Notes: generated by a model from the letters alone, not told the origin. A stretch of DNA of 64,000 nucleotides from Actinomyces oris (GCF_001937665.1 NZ_MSKL01000017.1:1-64000), one strand, 5' to 3'. Positions 26,356 to 35,542 are shown, counted from the first letter of the stretch. Program-made: numbers and translations.

Positions 26356-27030
26356 ATGACGGTTCCCAACGTGACTGATGGCCCGGCTGCCCCCTCACAG
26401 GTCCTGCGCGTCGCCATCGTCGACGACGACCCCTTCGTCCTGCAGGCGCTGCGGACCTACCTCAGCTCCGACGAGCGCATCGAGGTGACCAGCACCTTCT
26501 CCCGCGCCGCCGACGCCCTGGCCTTCCTCCACAAGATCCGCGTGGACGTCCTGCTCACCGACGTGCGCATGCCCGAGATGGACGGCCTGGAGCTGCTCAC
26601 CCGGGTGCGCCGCCAGTGGCCCCGCACGGCCGTCGTCGTGCTGACCTCCTTCGACGACGACGAGGCGATGGTGGCTGCGCTCGCACAGCACGCCAACGGC
26701 TTCCTGCTCAAGGACGCCTCGCCCGAGGAGATCATCCGCGCCGTCATCGCCGCCAGCGCAGGCGGGACCACGATCTCCCCGGCCGCCACCTCCCGGCTCG
26801 TCACCCGCCACCTGCGCTCCCCGCAGACGGCCCAGGCCCCCGACGTCACCGAGGCCGAGCAGGCGGTCCTCACCCTCCTGTGCGAGGGCTACTCCAATGC
26901 TGAGATCGCCGAGCAGCTCGTCGTCGCCGAGTCCACGGTCAAGACCCACGTCTCCCACCTCATGAAGAAGTACGACGTCCCGTCCCGCCTCAAGCTCGTC
27001 GTCGCCGTCCACAAGACCCAGGGGGCCTGA
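26356..27030 (+). CDS. Response regulator, NarL/LuxR family
   Basis: A 224-residue DNA-binding regulator. The receiver domain (about 17-130) has the acidic pocket DDD at 23-25, the phospho-acceptor D69 in LLTDVRMPEMDG, the conserved Thr in VVVLTSFDDDE and the Lys in FLLKDAS. A LuxR-type helix-turn-helix follows (about 155-215: GYSNAEIAEQLVVAESTVKTHV). It is the evident partner of the divergent kinase at 25082. The next genes downstream encode a MacB-like ABC transporter on the opposite strand and are likely targets, by context only. Confidence 0.9.
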   Translation: MTVPNVTDGPAAPSQVLRVAIVDDDPFVLQALRTYLSSDERIEVTSTFSRAADALAFLHKIRVDVLLTDVRMPEMDGLELLTRVRRQWPRTAVVVLTSFDDDEAMVAALAQHANGFLLKDASPEEIIRAVIAASAGGTTISPAATSRLVTRHLRSPQTAQAPDVTEAEQAVLTLLCEGYSNAEIAEQLVVAESTVKTHVSHLMKKYDVPSRLKLVVAVHKTQGA

Positions 27031-27074
27031 GACCCTCGTCCCGGTCACTGGAGCAACCCTCACCGCCGGTCTCC

Positions 27075-29561
27075 TCACTCCTCGGACAGGGCCCTGACCG
27101 GCGGCACCGAGGCGGCCCGGCCGGCCGGGCGCACCGAGGCCAGCAGGCCGACGGCCAGCGTCACGGCGAACAGGGCGAGCAGTCCGAGGGAGGGGACGTG
27201 CACCGTCATGCCCTCGGCGGACTTGGCCATCGCGAGCGTTTCGGAGACACCCAGCGCCGTCCCGACGAGGAGCCCCAGGCCCCCACCCACGGCCGCCACG
27301 AGGATCCCCTCGGTGGTGATGAGGCGGCGGATTTCCTGGTGTGAGCTGCCGGTGGCGCGCAGCACCCCGATCTCGCGTACCCGCTCCAGGACCGAGACAT
27401 CCGTGATGTTGGCCAGCCCGGACAGGGCGATGACCAAAGCGGCACCCAGAACCAGGCAGACGATGAGGGCCACCTTCATGATCTGGGCCGACATCAGCTC
27501 GACACCGGCGGCGCTCCCGCTCACCATGAGCTCCTGGCCCCGGACCGCGGCATGGAGGGCGTGTTCGGTGGCCGGTGTCATGGTGCTGCCGGTGGAACGC
27601 ACCCACATGGTGGTGTCGGTGGGGGCGTCCCCGTTGAGGCGCTGCGCCGTCGCCGGGGTGATGACACCGCCCCAGCCCTCGCGAACGCGGGCCGTCAGCT
27701 CAACGTTGCCGGCGGCGCCGGTCAGGGTCACCTTGGAACCATCCGGAATGTCGTAGAGCTCGCCCACAATGAGGGTGCCGTCATCAAGGTCCTCCAGGCC
27801 GCTCGTCGTGCGCACCATGGGGACGATGGCCTTGGTGTCGATGACGTCGACGACGATGTTCTTGGTCTGTCCGTCGACGGTCTGAGTCAGCTCGAGCGTC
27901 GGGACGTAGGTGACGTCCTTGACGCCGTCGACCGCCTTGATCTGCTGCGTCAGGTGCGTGGTATCGGTCTGCGGCGTGACCCCGAAGATCCTGGCGTCCA
28001 CGGGGGAGCTGTGGCCGAGGATGCTCTCGAAGGAGGCGTTCAGGGAGGACAGGCCCACGAAGAGCCCCGAGCCCACCAGGACGCAGATGAAGAGCGTGGC
28101 GGCGGCTGTGGCGGAGCGTCCGGAGTTACGGGCCAGGTTGCGTGTGGCCAGGTGCAGCACGGGGAATCGAGTACTGCTGCTGACTCGGCCGATGAGGCCG
28201 ATGATGGCGGTCACCAGAGCCGGCAGACCGAGGACCGCTCCGAGGACGACGACGGCGCTGCCGCCGGCGGTGACGTAGATGTCGGAGATCTGAATGCCGA
28301 GGGCGATCACGGCCGCGCCGGCGCCGGCGACGAGGACCCCGGCGACGGCCGCCCACACCCTGGCGCGGCCGGCCTGCTTGACGCTGGCCACCTGCCCGGT
28401 CAGGGCCACGAGCGGGGAGATGCGGGTGGCCTTGCGGGCCGGGCGCAGGACCGCGATGAGAGTGACCAGCGTGCCCAGGGCGATGGTCAGGGCCAGCGAC
28501 GCCGGTGAGATGGTCAGCTGATCGGCCTTGAGGTCCGCGAAGCGCCCCGAGGAGATGACGGCCGCGGCGATCCCGGTTCCCGCGGCCGTGCCCAGGACGG
28601 ACCCGAGCAGGCCGGTGATGAGCCCGGTGCGCAGGACGGCGAGCATCACCTGACGGCGGGTGGTGCCGATGCAGCGCATGAGCCCGATCGTGCGCGTCTG
28701 GCGCGCTACGAGGGTGCTGAAGGTGGTGGCGATGACGATGATGGCGACCATCGCGCACACCGGTGCCAGGACGTTGAGGATGCTGGCGATCATCGTGCCG
28801 CCCTGCTGGTTCTCGGAGCGCTGGGAGATGACGGTCTCCCTGTCCTGAATGAAGGCGTGGGGCTGGACGGCGTGGGCCGTCTGCTCCACCGCGGACGTCA
28901 AGGCGGCGGTGTCGGTTCCCGGCTTCGCGGTGACGTAGAGCTGGTGGTAGTTGGTGTTGGCGCCCATCGCCTGGAGCTGCGCGGTGGTGGCGTAGACCGC
29001 TCCAATTCCCTCCACCTCGGTGTCGGGACCGGGGGAGACGATGCCGACGACCGTGGGTGTGCTGTGCGGAGCGTCGGCATTGTCATCGGCGTCGTTCGTG
29101 GTGAGGCGGATCGTGTTGCCGACGCTGAGGCCCTGCTGCTCGGCCAGCATCGTGCTGATGGCGACCTCGCCGGAGGCGGTGGGCAGGCGGCCGCTGCTCA
29201 GGGTGGTGAACCGGCTGAGGGTCGGAACGTCCTGAGCGCTGACGGCGATGTGGGTGGCATTGCGCAGCTGCTTGGGCAGGTCGAGGGCGAGGACGTCCCA
29301 GTGGCGGCCCCGCACGGAGGCGACCCCGTCGAGGGCGGAGATCTTCTTGATGAGGGAGTCGTCCAGAGCGCCTTCCTTACTGTTGGCTCTACGACCTTCC
29401 TGCACGACGACGCTCGCGTCCCCCACGGACAGGCGTGCGCCGGTCTCCATCTGGGTGCGGAAGGAGTTGGAGACGATGAAGGAGAAGGCGATGAGGGCGG
29501 TGCTCATGGCCACGGCCACGAGGGCGGCGGCGGTGCGCCGAACGTCGAGCAGTGAGGGCAT
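27075..29561 (-). CDS. ABC transporter permease, FtsX/MacB type, double FtsX domain
   Basis: An 828-residue membrane protein with an N-terminal span (about 12-33), a large extracytoplasmic domain and two FtsX domains. The conserved signatures TRTIGLMRCIGTTRRQV (first domain) and VREIGVLRATGSSHQEI (second) mark the loops contacting the ATPase. Such transporters work as mechanotransmission pumps or lipoprotein/peptide extractors rather than importers. The start at 29561 overlaps the stop of the ATPase gene by one base. Location next to a two-component system fits antimicrobial-peptide sensing and resistance modules, but the substrate is not visible. Confidence 0.87.
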   Translation of the reverse strand: MPSLLDVRRTAAALVAVAMSTALIAFSFIVSNSFRTQMETGARLSVGDASVVVQEGRRANSKEGALDDSLIKKISALDGVASVRGRHWDVLALDLPKQLRNATHIAVSAQDVPTLSRFTTLSSGRLPTASGEVAISTMLAEQQGLSVGNTIRLTTNDADDNADAPHSTPTVVGIVSPGPDTEVEGIGAVYATTAQLQAMGANTNYHQLYVTAKPGTDTAALTSAVEQTAHAVQPHAFIQDRETVISQRSENQQGGTMIASILNVLAPVCAMVAIIVIATTFSTLVARQTRTIGLMRCIGTTRRQVMLAVLRTGLITGLLGSVLGTAAGTGIAAAVISSGRFADLKADQLTISPASLALTIALGTLVTLIAVLRPARKATRISPLVALTGQVASVKQAGRARVWAAVAGVLVAGAGAAVIALGIQISDIYVTAGGSAVVVLGAVLGLPALVTAIIGLIGRVSSSTRFPVLHLATRNLARNSGRSATAAATLFICVLVGSGLFVGLSSLNASFESILGHSSPVDARIFGVTPQTDTTHLTQQIKAVDGVKDVTYVPTLELTQTVDGQTKNIVVDVIDTKAIVPMVRTTSGLEDLDDGTLIVGELYDIPDGSKVTLTGAAGNVELTARVREGWGGVITPATAQRLNGDAPTDTTMWVRSTGSTMTPATEHALHAAVRGQELMVSGSAAGVELMSAQIMKVALIVCLVLGAALVIALSGLANITDVSVLERVREIGVLRATGSSHQEIRRLITTEGILVAAVGGGLGLLVGTALGVSETLAMAKSAEGMTVHVPSLGLLALFAVTLAVGLLASVRPAGRAASVPPVRALSEE

Positions 29562-30457
29562 CAGCGGGCCTCCATCCGGGGCGCAGGGCCGGCAGCGGGG
29601 GAGGGGCCGGCGGCGTGACGCGCACTGGACTCGGCCACGCGGGTACCGGCTGGCCGGCGCACGGTCTCGACCCCGGTGATGCGCCCGTCGCGCAGGCGGA
29701 TGATGCGGTTGGTGGTGGCCGCGGCCTGCTCGTCGTGGGTGACCATGACGACCGTCTGGCCCAGGCGCTCGCACATGTTCGCCAGCGTCGCCAGCAGGGA
29801 GGCGGCCGAGGCGGTGTCCAGGGCGCCGGTGGGCTCATCGGCGAAGACGACCTCGGGGCGGCCCACCAGGGCGCGGGCCACGGCCACGCGCTGCTGCTGG
29901 CCGCCGGAGAGCTCGTTGGGACGGTGGGACAGACGGTCGGTGATTCCCAGGGTGGAGATGACGGCGTCGTACCAGTCCTGCTGAGGCCTACGGTGGGCCA
30001 GGCGCTGGGGCAGGAGGATGTTCTCCTCGGCGGTCAGGGTGGGCAGCAGGTTGAAGGACTGGAAGATGAAGCCGAGGCGGTCGCGGCGCACGGTGGTGAG
30101 CTGCTTGTCCTTCATGCCGGACAGGTCCTGGCCGGCGATGAGAACACTCCCGGAGGTGGGGGTGTCCAGACCGGCCAGGCAGTGCAGGAGAGTGGACTTG
30201 CCCGAGCCGGAGGGGCCCATGATGGCCACGAACTCGCCGCGTCCCACCACCAGGCTCGCTGAGTCCAGGGCGACGACACGGGCCTCGCCCTCGCCGTAGA
30301 CCTTGGTCAGACCGCGGGCCTCGACGACCCGCATCGGTGCGGTTGCAGCAGGAGTGGTAGGCGCCGTCGGCGCCCCCGGGGCGGCCGACGGCGCCTGGGG
30401 GACCGGCGTGGGACTGATGGTGCGGCCGGAGGACGGCGGTTGGTGCGGGTGTGTCAT
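29561..30457 (-). CDS. ABC transporter ATP-binding protein (MacB/LolD type)
   Basis: A 298-residue cytoplasmic ATPase powering the FtsX permease encoded next. Walker A GPSGSGKST is at 81-89, the signature LSGGQ at 183-187 and Walker B VVFADEP at 203-209. The H-loop is THD. An N-terminal Pro/Ala/Thr-rich extension of about 40 residues and a C-terminal Pro/Ala tail flank the domain. The start at ATG 30457 has AAGG about 9 nt upstream. An earlier in-frame ATG at 30514 has none. A one-base overlap couples it to the permease. Confidence 0.88.
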   Translation of the reverse strand: MTHPHQPPSSGRTISPTPVPQAPSAAPGAPTAPTTPAATAPMRVVEARGLTKVYGEGEARVVALDSASLVVGRGEFVAIMGPSGSGKSTLLHCLAGLDTPTSGSVLIAGQDLSGMKDKQLTTVRRDRLGFIFQSFNLLPTLTAEENILLPQRLAHRRPQQDWYDAVISTLGITDRLSHRPNELSGGQQQRVAVARALVGRPEVVFADEPTGALDTASAASLLATLANMCERLGQTVVMVTHDEQAAATTNRIIRLRDGRITGVETVRRPAGTRVAESSARHAAGPSPAAGPAPRMEAR

Positions 30458-30682
30458 CTCATGACCCTTCTCGGTGGCTGGCTCGTGTGGTGGGCGGAGC
30501 CGGTCGCTTGTCATGCGATGCCCGGGACTGCCCTGGTGACGCGAAAAACCCTAGAAATGGCGCCATCGAGCCGGAATGCGTCGAAGGGACGGACTGCGGC
30601 GGCGTCTCCGCCTTTCGAGGGAGGTCCGCTGCTGCCGGCAGTGGCGGACCCAGTCACTTCCAGCCGTGACCCCCAGTCACTT

Positions 30683-30736
30683 CGACCAAAACTTCATAGA
30701 CGACACGGCTCCGCGTCTTCTATGAAGTTTTGGTCG
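30683..30736. repeat. 54-bp near-perfect palindrome upstream of folP
   Basis: Arms 30683-30708 and 30711-30736 pair at 24 of 26 positions around a 2-bp centre. The outer 18 bp, beginning CGACCAAAACTTCATAG, are perfect. It lies between the divergent ABC ATPase gene and folP, so it is not placed as a terminator, and it lacks a T-run. It resembles a protein-binding or recombination-type site, or the fused ends of an excised element. Otherwise 30458-30844 holds only promoter-like sequence. Confidence 0.8.
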
Positions 30737-30844
30737 ATGTGGGGTGCCCTGGTCCCGCCGGATCGTGTCCCGGCTCTCAGTTTGTGGTGGGCTGAAGATG
30801 TTTCGGTCCTCCCGCAGCGGCGGGCCAACCGTTAGCCTGACCCT

Positions 30845-31732
30845 GTGACGATTCTTCCCACCGCCGCCCCGGCCCCCCTGCCGGGGTTCGTGCCCCGCGA
30901 CCGGACGCTCCTCATGGGCGTCCTCAACGTCACTCCCGACTCCTTCTCCGACGGCGGCCGCTGGGTCGACCCCGAGGCGGCCGTCGCCCACGCCCGCGAG
31001 CTCATCGCCCAGGGCGCCGACATCATCGACGTCGGCGGGGAATCCACCCGTCCCGGCGCCCAGAGGGTCGACGTCGACACCGAGATCACCAGGGTTCTGC
31101 CCGTGGTGCGCGCGCTCCTCGCTGACGGGGCCGGCGGGACCGACGCTGCCGGCAGCGCCATCATCTCGGTGGACACCATCCACGCCGCCACCGCCGAGGC
31201 CGCCATCGACGCCGGCGCCCACATCATCAACGACGTCTCCGGGGGCCTGGCCGACCCGGCCATGCACGCCCTCATCGCCCGCACCGGCGTTGTCTATGTC
31301 TGCCAGCACTGGCGCGGCGACCCCGAGACCATGGACCGGCTCACCGACTACCCGGGAGGCGTCGTCGCCGGAGTCGAGGCCGAGCTGCGCGAGCGCCTGG
31401 CCGAGCTGGACGCCGCCGGGGTCGACCGCTCCCAGGTGGTCCTGGACCCCGGTCTCGGCTTCGCCAAGACCCACGCCCAGTCCTGGGAGCTGCTGGCGGC
31501 CACCTCCCGCCTCATCGCCGACCTCGACCGGCCGCTCCTCGTCGGGGCCTCCCGCAAGCGCTTCCTCGCCCAGGCCGCCGAGGCCGAGGCCACCCCCGTC
31601 CAGCGCGACGCCGTCACCGCCGCCACCACCGCCCTGGCCGCCGCCGCAGGCGCCTGGGCCGTCAGAGTCCACGAGGTCCCGGCCAACCGGGCCGCCGTCC
31701 GCACCGCCTCCCTCTGGAAGGAACACCAGTGA
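30845..31732 (+). CDS. folP: Dihydropteroate synthase
   Basis: A 295-residue TIM-barrel enzyme joining p-aminobenzoate to 6-hydroxymethyl-dihydropterin pyrophosphate; it is the sulfonamide target. The pterin-binding signatures NVTPDSFSDGG (28-38) and DIIDVGGESTRPGA (58-71) are intact. IINDVSGG, DPGLGFAKT and GASRKRF follow in order. The loop usually read as MHMRG is CQHWRG here, a variation seen in actinobacteria. The start is GTG 30845. It overlaps the FolB/FolK fusion by GTGA, so the two are translationally coupled. Confidence 0.95.
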   Translation: MTILPTAAPAPLPGFVPRDRTLLMGVLNVTPDSFSDGGRWVDPEAAVAHARELIAQGADIIDVGGESTRPGAQRVDVDTEITRVLPVVRALLADGAGGTDAAGSAIISVDTIHAATAEAAIDAGAHIINDVSGGLADPAMHALIARTGVVYVCQHWRGDPETMDRLTDYPGGVVAGVEAELRERLAELDAAGVDRSQVVLDPGLGFAKTHAQSWELLAATSRLIADLDRPLLVGASRKRFLAQAAEAEATPVQRDAVTAATTALAAAAGAWAVRVHEVPANRAAVRTASLWKEHQ

Positions 31733-34470
31733 GCACCACCGTCTCCGCGACCACCGACCGGATCAGCCTCATCGGCCTGTCCGCCCGTGGGCACCACGGC
31801 GTCCTGCCCTTCGAACGCGAGGAGGGCCAGCTCTTCACGGTCGACGTCATCCTCGACCTGGGGCAGCGCGGCACCGCCGTGGCCGCCGTCACCGACTCGG
31901 TGACCGACGCCGTCGACTACTCCCGCGTGGCCAACGGCATCGTGAGCATCATTGAGGGGGAGCCGGTCAACCTCATCGAGTCCCTGGCGGACCGGATCGC
32001 CGAGCGGGTCCTGTCCTTCCCTCGCGTCGTGGCCGCCGAGGTCACCGTGCACAAGCCCCAGGCCCCCCTCGATGTCGCCTTCGAGGACGTCTCGGTGACC
32101 ATCCACCGGGTGGCCGACGCCGCAGCCGGCCACGGCGGGGCCCCCGCCACCAGCCAGGCCGCCTGGGCCGCGCAGGCCGAGGCGCCGGTGGCCGTCTCCG
32201 CCCAGCCCTATGCCTCTCCCTCCTCCTCGGCCTCCCCGGTGGCGGCCCCCTCACCGGCGGCGCCCACCTACGAGCCCCCCGCCGCCACGGCCTCGGCGCC
32301 CCTCGCCTCGGAGGCCCCCGACTTCGCGGGCGCCTCTTTCGCCGGCGGCGACGCAGCCGCCGCGCCGGAGGTGCCGACCTCCGAGCCTCCCATCACCCCG
32401 ACGCCCTCGCCGGCCTCGCCGCTGGAGGCGCCTGCCCGCTCGCCCTTCGCGGCCGCCGCGCCCTCGATCCCCACGCCGATGCCGATCGAGTCGAGCCTCC
32501 CCGGTGGGGACGCCGAGTCGACCCAGTCCTGGGCGCCGGACTGGGCCGCCGACGGCGCCGACTCCTCCGTCTCATCGGTCTCCTCCTGGGCTCCTGAGGC
32601 TCCCGAGGCCTCGGAGACCTCGGATGCCTCCAGCGCGGCAGCCGGTTCCTACGCCGCATCGAGTGCGCTGGAGACCCCCTCGACCAGCGCCCCCACCGCG
32701 GCCTCCGCCGGCAGGACCGCCGGCGCCGACGGATTCGTGAGCCTGGCGGCCGACGCGCTGGGCGCGGTGCCCTCTGCCACCGAGCCGGAGCCCGCCGCCC
32801 CCAGCTACGCCCAGGAGGTGGCTGCCGACGCCTCCGCAGGAGCCTCGTCCGAGCCGGCCTCTGCCGCCGGCGACCTCGCTGTCCGGCTGCCCCACGAAGG
32901 CCGCCACGTGGCCTCCTCCGAGGATGATGAGGAGCAGGCCGCCTCCGCCGTCGAGAGCTCCGCGAGCCTGCTGAGCGGATCCGTCGCCTTTGACGAGTCC
33001 GGTTCCTACAGCGGAGCCGCCTACAACCAGACCGGCTACGACGGGGACGCCGCCTCCGAGACGGCGGGCGCCGACGCGGCCGGCTTCTCCTTCCCCGCGC
33101 TGGGCGGTGACGCCTCCAGCTCCCGGACCACCGACACCGACGGATTCATTGACGCCTCCTCCGTCCCGGCCTCCCAGCCTCTGGGTGAGCCGGAGCCCAG
33201 TGCCTTCGCCGTCCCTGGTGAGTACCCCGGGGCCGTGAGCCAGGAGAGCGCGGCGCCGGCCTACTCCGAGCCCTCCTACTCCCAGCCCTCCGTCTCTGAG
33301 GACTTCTCCCAGTCCGCTGACGGCTTGTACGCCGCGCCGTCGATGCAGTCCGACTTCCCGGGCGCCGCGGCCCCCGGCACCGCACCGGCGGCGGCCCCCG
33401 CCGCGCCTGAGGCTCCGGCTGCTCCCGCCGCTCCGGTTGACCCGCTCGCCGAGCGGCCCGCCCGCCCCGTCAGCGTCGTCTTCGGCCTGGGCGCCAACGT
33501 CGGCGGCGTCGTGGACTCCTTGCGCACGGCCGTCCAGAGTCTCAAGGCCGCCGAGGGCATCGAGGTCACGCAGGTGGCACCGCTGGCCCGCACGGTCGCC
33601 GTCGTCGCCGAGGGCGCCGAGCCCCAGCCCGACTACCTCAACACGGTGGTCACAGCCATGACGACCCTCTCCCCGCGAGAGCTGCTCGAGGTCTGCCAGT
33701 CCCTGGAGACCGCGGCCGGGCGCGTGCGCACCGAGCCGTGGGGCGTGCGCACTCTGGACGTCGACCTGGTTGATGTCGAGGGCGTCACCTCCGCCGACCC
33801 GGCCCTGTCCCTGCCGCACCCGCGCGCCGCTGAGCGCGCCTTCGTCCTCGTGCCGTGGAGCCAGGCCGACCCCTTCGCCGAGCTGTCCGGGCGCTCCGTG
33901 TCCGAGCTCGCCGAGAACGCCCCCGACCGCGGTGGCCTGCGCTGGCTGGCCTTCGACTGGCTCGACTCCGACGCCCTGCCGGACAAGCCCACCGGCCCCT
34001 ACGTGGAGCCCCCGGTGGAGCAGGCCGCCGCCGGCGCCGAGCCCGGTCTGGTCTACGACGCCACCCGTGACGAGTCCTCCGTGGCCGACGCCTCCCTGTC
34101 CGCCGACTACGCCGGCAGCGTCTCCGACGTCTCATCGGCCGCCGCAGAGCCCGCCGCCCCCGCGCAGCCCCTCAGTGACCAGCCGCAGGCTGAGCCGGCG
34201 CCCTTCGATCAGCTGCCGTTCGACTCCTCCAACGAGGCGAACGCCTGGACCGGGCAGGCCCCGCAGGTCGACTCGCCCTACCAGGCCGCCTCGGCCCCTG
34301 AGGCGGCCGGGCCGCAGGGCGCCTACGCCCCCGGCCACACGGACGGCCCGGGCGAGTTCCCCAACGACCAGCAGAATGACGCCGCCGGGGACGCCTGGAG
34401 GTCCCCGCTCCAGTGGAACGACGTCATCGGCGGTGGCGCCCAGGGGACAGGTCCCCGTCAGGACGTCTGA
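31729..34470 (+). CDS. folB/folK: FolB-FolK fusion with very long disordered segments
   Basis: A 913-residue fusion of two consecutive folate enzymes. Residues 1-126 are dihydroneopterin aldolase (GLSARGHHGVLPFER near 16-30; DYSRVANGI; IESLADRIAERVL). About 580-745 is 6-hydroxymethyl-7,8-dihydropterin pyrophosphokinase, with FGLGANVGG at its start and the Mg/ATP motif RTLDVD at 674-679, aspartates D677 and D679. Between them lie about 450 residues rich in Ala, Ser, Pro, Glu and Thr with scattered Tyr, predicted disordered. Another 168 such residues follow FolK. The frame is continuous and the codon bias unchanged, so this is not a frameshift artefact. GTGA overlap with folP and TGATG overlap with the DUF3180 gene place it mid-operon. 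Fusions of FolB and FolK are known; the size of these linkers is the odd part. Confidence 0.9.
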   Translation: MSTTVSATTDRISLIGLSARGHHGVLPFEREEGQLFTVDVILDLGQRGTAVAAVTDSVTDAVDYSRVANGIVSIIEGEPVNLIESLADRIAERVLSFPRVVAAEVTVHKPQAPLDVAFEDVSVTIHRVADAAAGHGGAPATSQAAWAAQAEAPVAVSAQPYASPSSSASPVAAPSPAAPTYEPPAATASAPLASEAPDFAGASFAGGDAAAAPEVPTSEPPITPTPSPASPLEAPARSPFAAAAPSIPTPMPIESSLPGGDAESTQSWAPDWAADGADSSVSSVSSWAPEAPEASETSDASSAAAGSYAASSALETPSTSAPTAASAGRTAGADGFVSLAADALGAVPSATEPEPAAPSYAQEVAADASAGASSEPASAAGDLAVRLPHEGRHVASSEDDEEQAASAVESSASLLSGSVAFDESGSYSGAAYNQTGYDGDAASETAGADAAGFSFPALGGDASSSRTTDTDGFIDASSVPASQPLGEPEPSAFAVPGEYPGAVSQESAAPAYSEPSYSQPSVSEDFSQSADGLYAAPSMQSDFPGAAAPGTAPAAAPAAPEAPAAPAAPVDPLAERPARPVSVVFGLGANVGGVVDSLRTAVQSLKAAEGIEVTQVAPLARTVAVVAEGAEPQPDYLNTVVTAMTTLSPRELLEVCQSLETAAGRVRTEPWGVRTLDVDLVDVEGVTSADPALSLPHPRAAERAFVLVPWSQADPFAELSGRSVSELAENAPDRGGLRWLAFDWLDSDALPDKPTGPYVEPPVEQAAAGAEPGLVYDATRDESSVADASLSADYAGSVSDVSSAAAEPAAPAQPLSDQPQAEPAPFDQLPFDSSNEANAWTGQAPQVDSPYQAASAPEAAGPQGAYAPGHTDGPGEFPNDQQNDAAGDAWRSPLQWNDVIGGGAQGTGPRQDV

Positions 34471-34970
34471 TGCGGCGCACCCGCTGGACCAGTGCCGTCA
34501 CCTGGTTCATCGCCGCGGCAGTGGCCTCCTGGGTGATCGGTGACCTCCTTCTGCGTCACGTCGGCTGGGTCCCCGTCCTCTCCCCCTGGGGGGCGGTGAC
34601 CGCGCTGGTCATCGCCGGGATCGTCCTGGTGGCCGGTCTGGCGGTCAGGCGTCTGCGGGCGCGCGAGCACACCTGGATCACCCCTACCGGCGCAGCCACC
34701 ACGGCCGCCGCCGCCCAGGCCTCAGCCATCGTGGGGGCGGTCCTGGGCGGCGTCTACGGCGGCGGGATCATCCTGGCGCTGGTGACACCGCGCTCGCCGG
34801 CCATGACTCACCTGGCCTGGACCTCGACCGGGTGCCTCATCGCCTGCCTCGTGTGGTGCATCATCGGTTTCGTCGTCGAGCAGTGGTGCTCCATCTCCGG
34901 TGACGGCGACGACGACGGTGCATCGGGCACCTCCGGGCGGGCCCCCGAAGGACCAGGAGCTCCCGCATGA
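34470..34970 (+). CDS. DUF3180 membrane protein
   Basis: A 166-residue protein with four hydrophobic segments (about 8-26, 34-54, 75-100, 112-135) and an acidic/Gly-rich tail. The length, topology and position directly after folK match DUF3180, a family of unknown function nearly always found at this place in actinobacteria. The ATG overlaps the folB/folK stop (TGATG). Upstream in-frame codons inside folB/folK are less likely starts. Confidence 0.8.
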   Translation: MRRTRWTSAVTWFIAAAVASWVIGDLLLRHVGWVPVLSPWGAVTALVIAGIVLVAGLAVRRLRAREHTWITPTGAATTAAAAQASAIVGAVLGGVYGGGIILALVTPRSPAMTHLAWTSTGCLIACLVWCIIGFVVEQWCSISGDGDDDGASGTSGRAPEGPGAPA

Positions 34971-35542
34971 CCAGTCCCGACGCCGTCCCCGCTGCCCCCG
35001 CCACCTCCGCCGTCCCGGCCTCCGGCCATGGCTACGAGCCGGCCGTGCGGCCACCTGCCGGCGCCGACCCCTTCGCCCCCGACGGCGTCGTCTTCCACCC
35101 GGTCTCGCACCGCCTCATCACCGCCCGCATCCTGGGAGTCGGTCTCTTCTGCGCCGTCCTCGTCATCGGCTTCGTCATCCCCGGGGTGCTCTTCTCCTCC
35201 GGATTCTTCATCCCGGCGGCGCTCGCCCCGATCCTGTTCATCTGGCAGCTCTGGCTCATTCCGCGCCAGGTGCGGGCCATGGGCTACGCCCTGGCGGACA
35301 ACCACCTCCTGTGGCGCCACGGCGTCATGTTCCGCTCCATCACCGTCACCCCGTACGGGCGCATGCAGTTCGTGGACACCTCCCAGGGGCCGCTCGCCCG
35401 CCGGCTGGGCATCGCCGAGGTCAGGCTCCACACGGCCTCGGCCAGCACCGACGCCACGATCAACGGGCTGCCGGTGGCCGAGGCCGAGAACCTGCGCCAG
35501 GTCCTGTCCCAGCGCGGTGAGGAGAGGATGGCCGGGCTGTGA
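34967..35542 (+). CDS. Membrane protein with bacterial PH domain (YdbS-like)
   Basis: A 191-residue protein. A Pro/Ala-rich N-terminus is followed by two membrane spans (about 52-74 and 78-97) and a cytoplasmic bacterial PH (bPH2, DUF304) domain at about 100-185 with RMQFVDTSQGPLARRLGI, the family hallmark. In B. subtilis the homologues YdbS and YdbT are linked with resistance to a bacteriocin-like peptide. That is family knowledge, not evidence here. It overlaps both neighbours by ATGA and GTGA, so it is made with the larger PH protein downstream. Confidence 0.85.
   Translation: MTSPDAVPAAPATSAVPASGHGYEPAVRPPAGADPFAPDGVVFHPVSHRLITARILGVGLFCAVLVIGFVIPGVLFSSGFFIPAALAPILFIWQLWLIPRQVRAMGYALADNHLLWRHGVMFRSITVTPYGRMQFVDTSQGPLARRLGIAEVRLHTASASTDATINGLPVAEAENLRQVLSQRGEERMAGL

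Noticed and set aside
30683-30736. Reading the 54-bp palindrome as a rho-independent terminator
   Set aside because: It lies between divergent gene starts and lacks a T-run on either strand.
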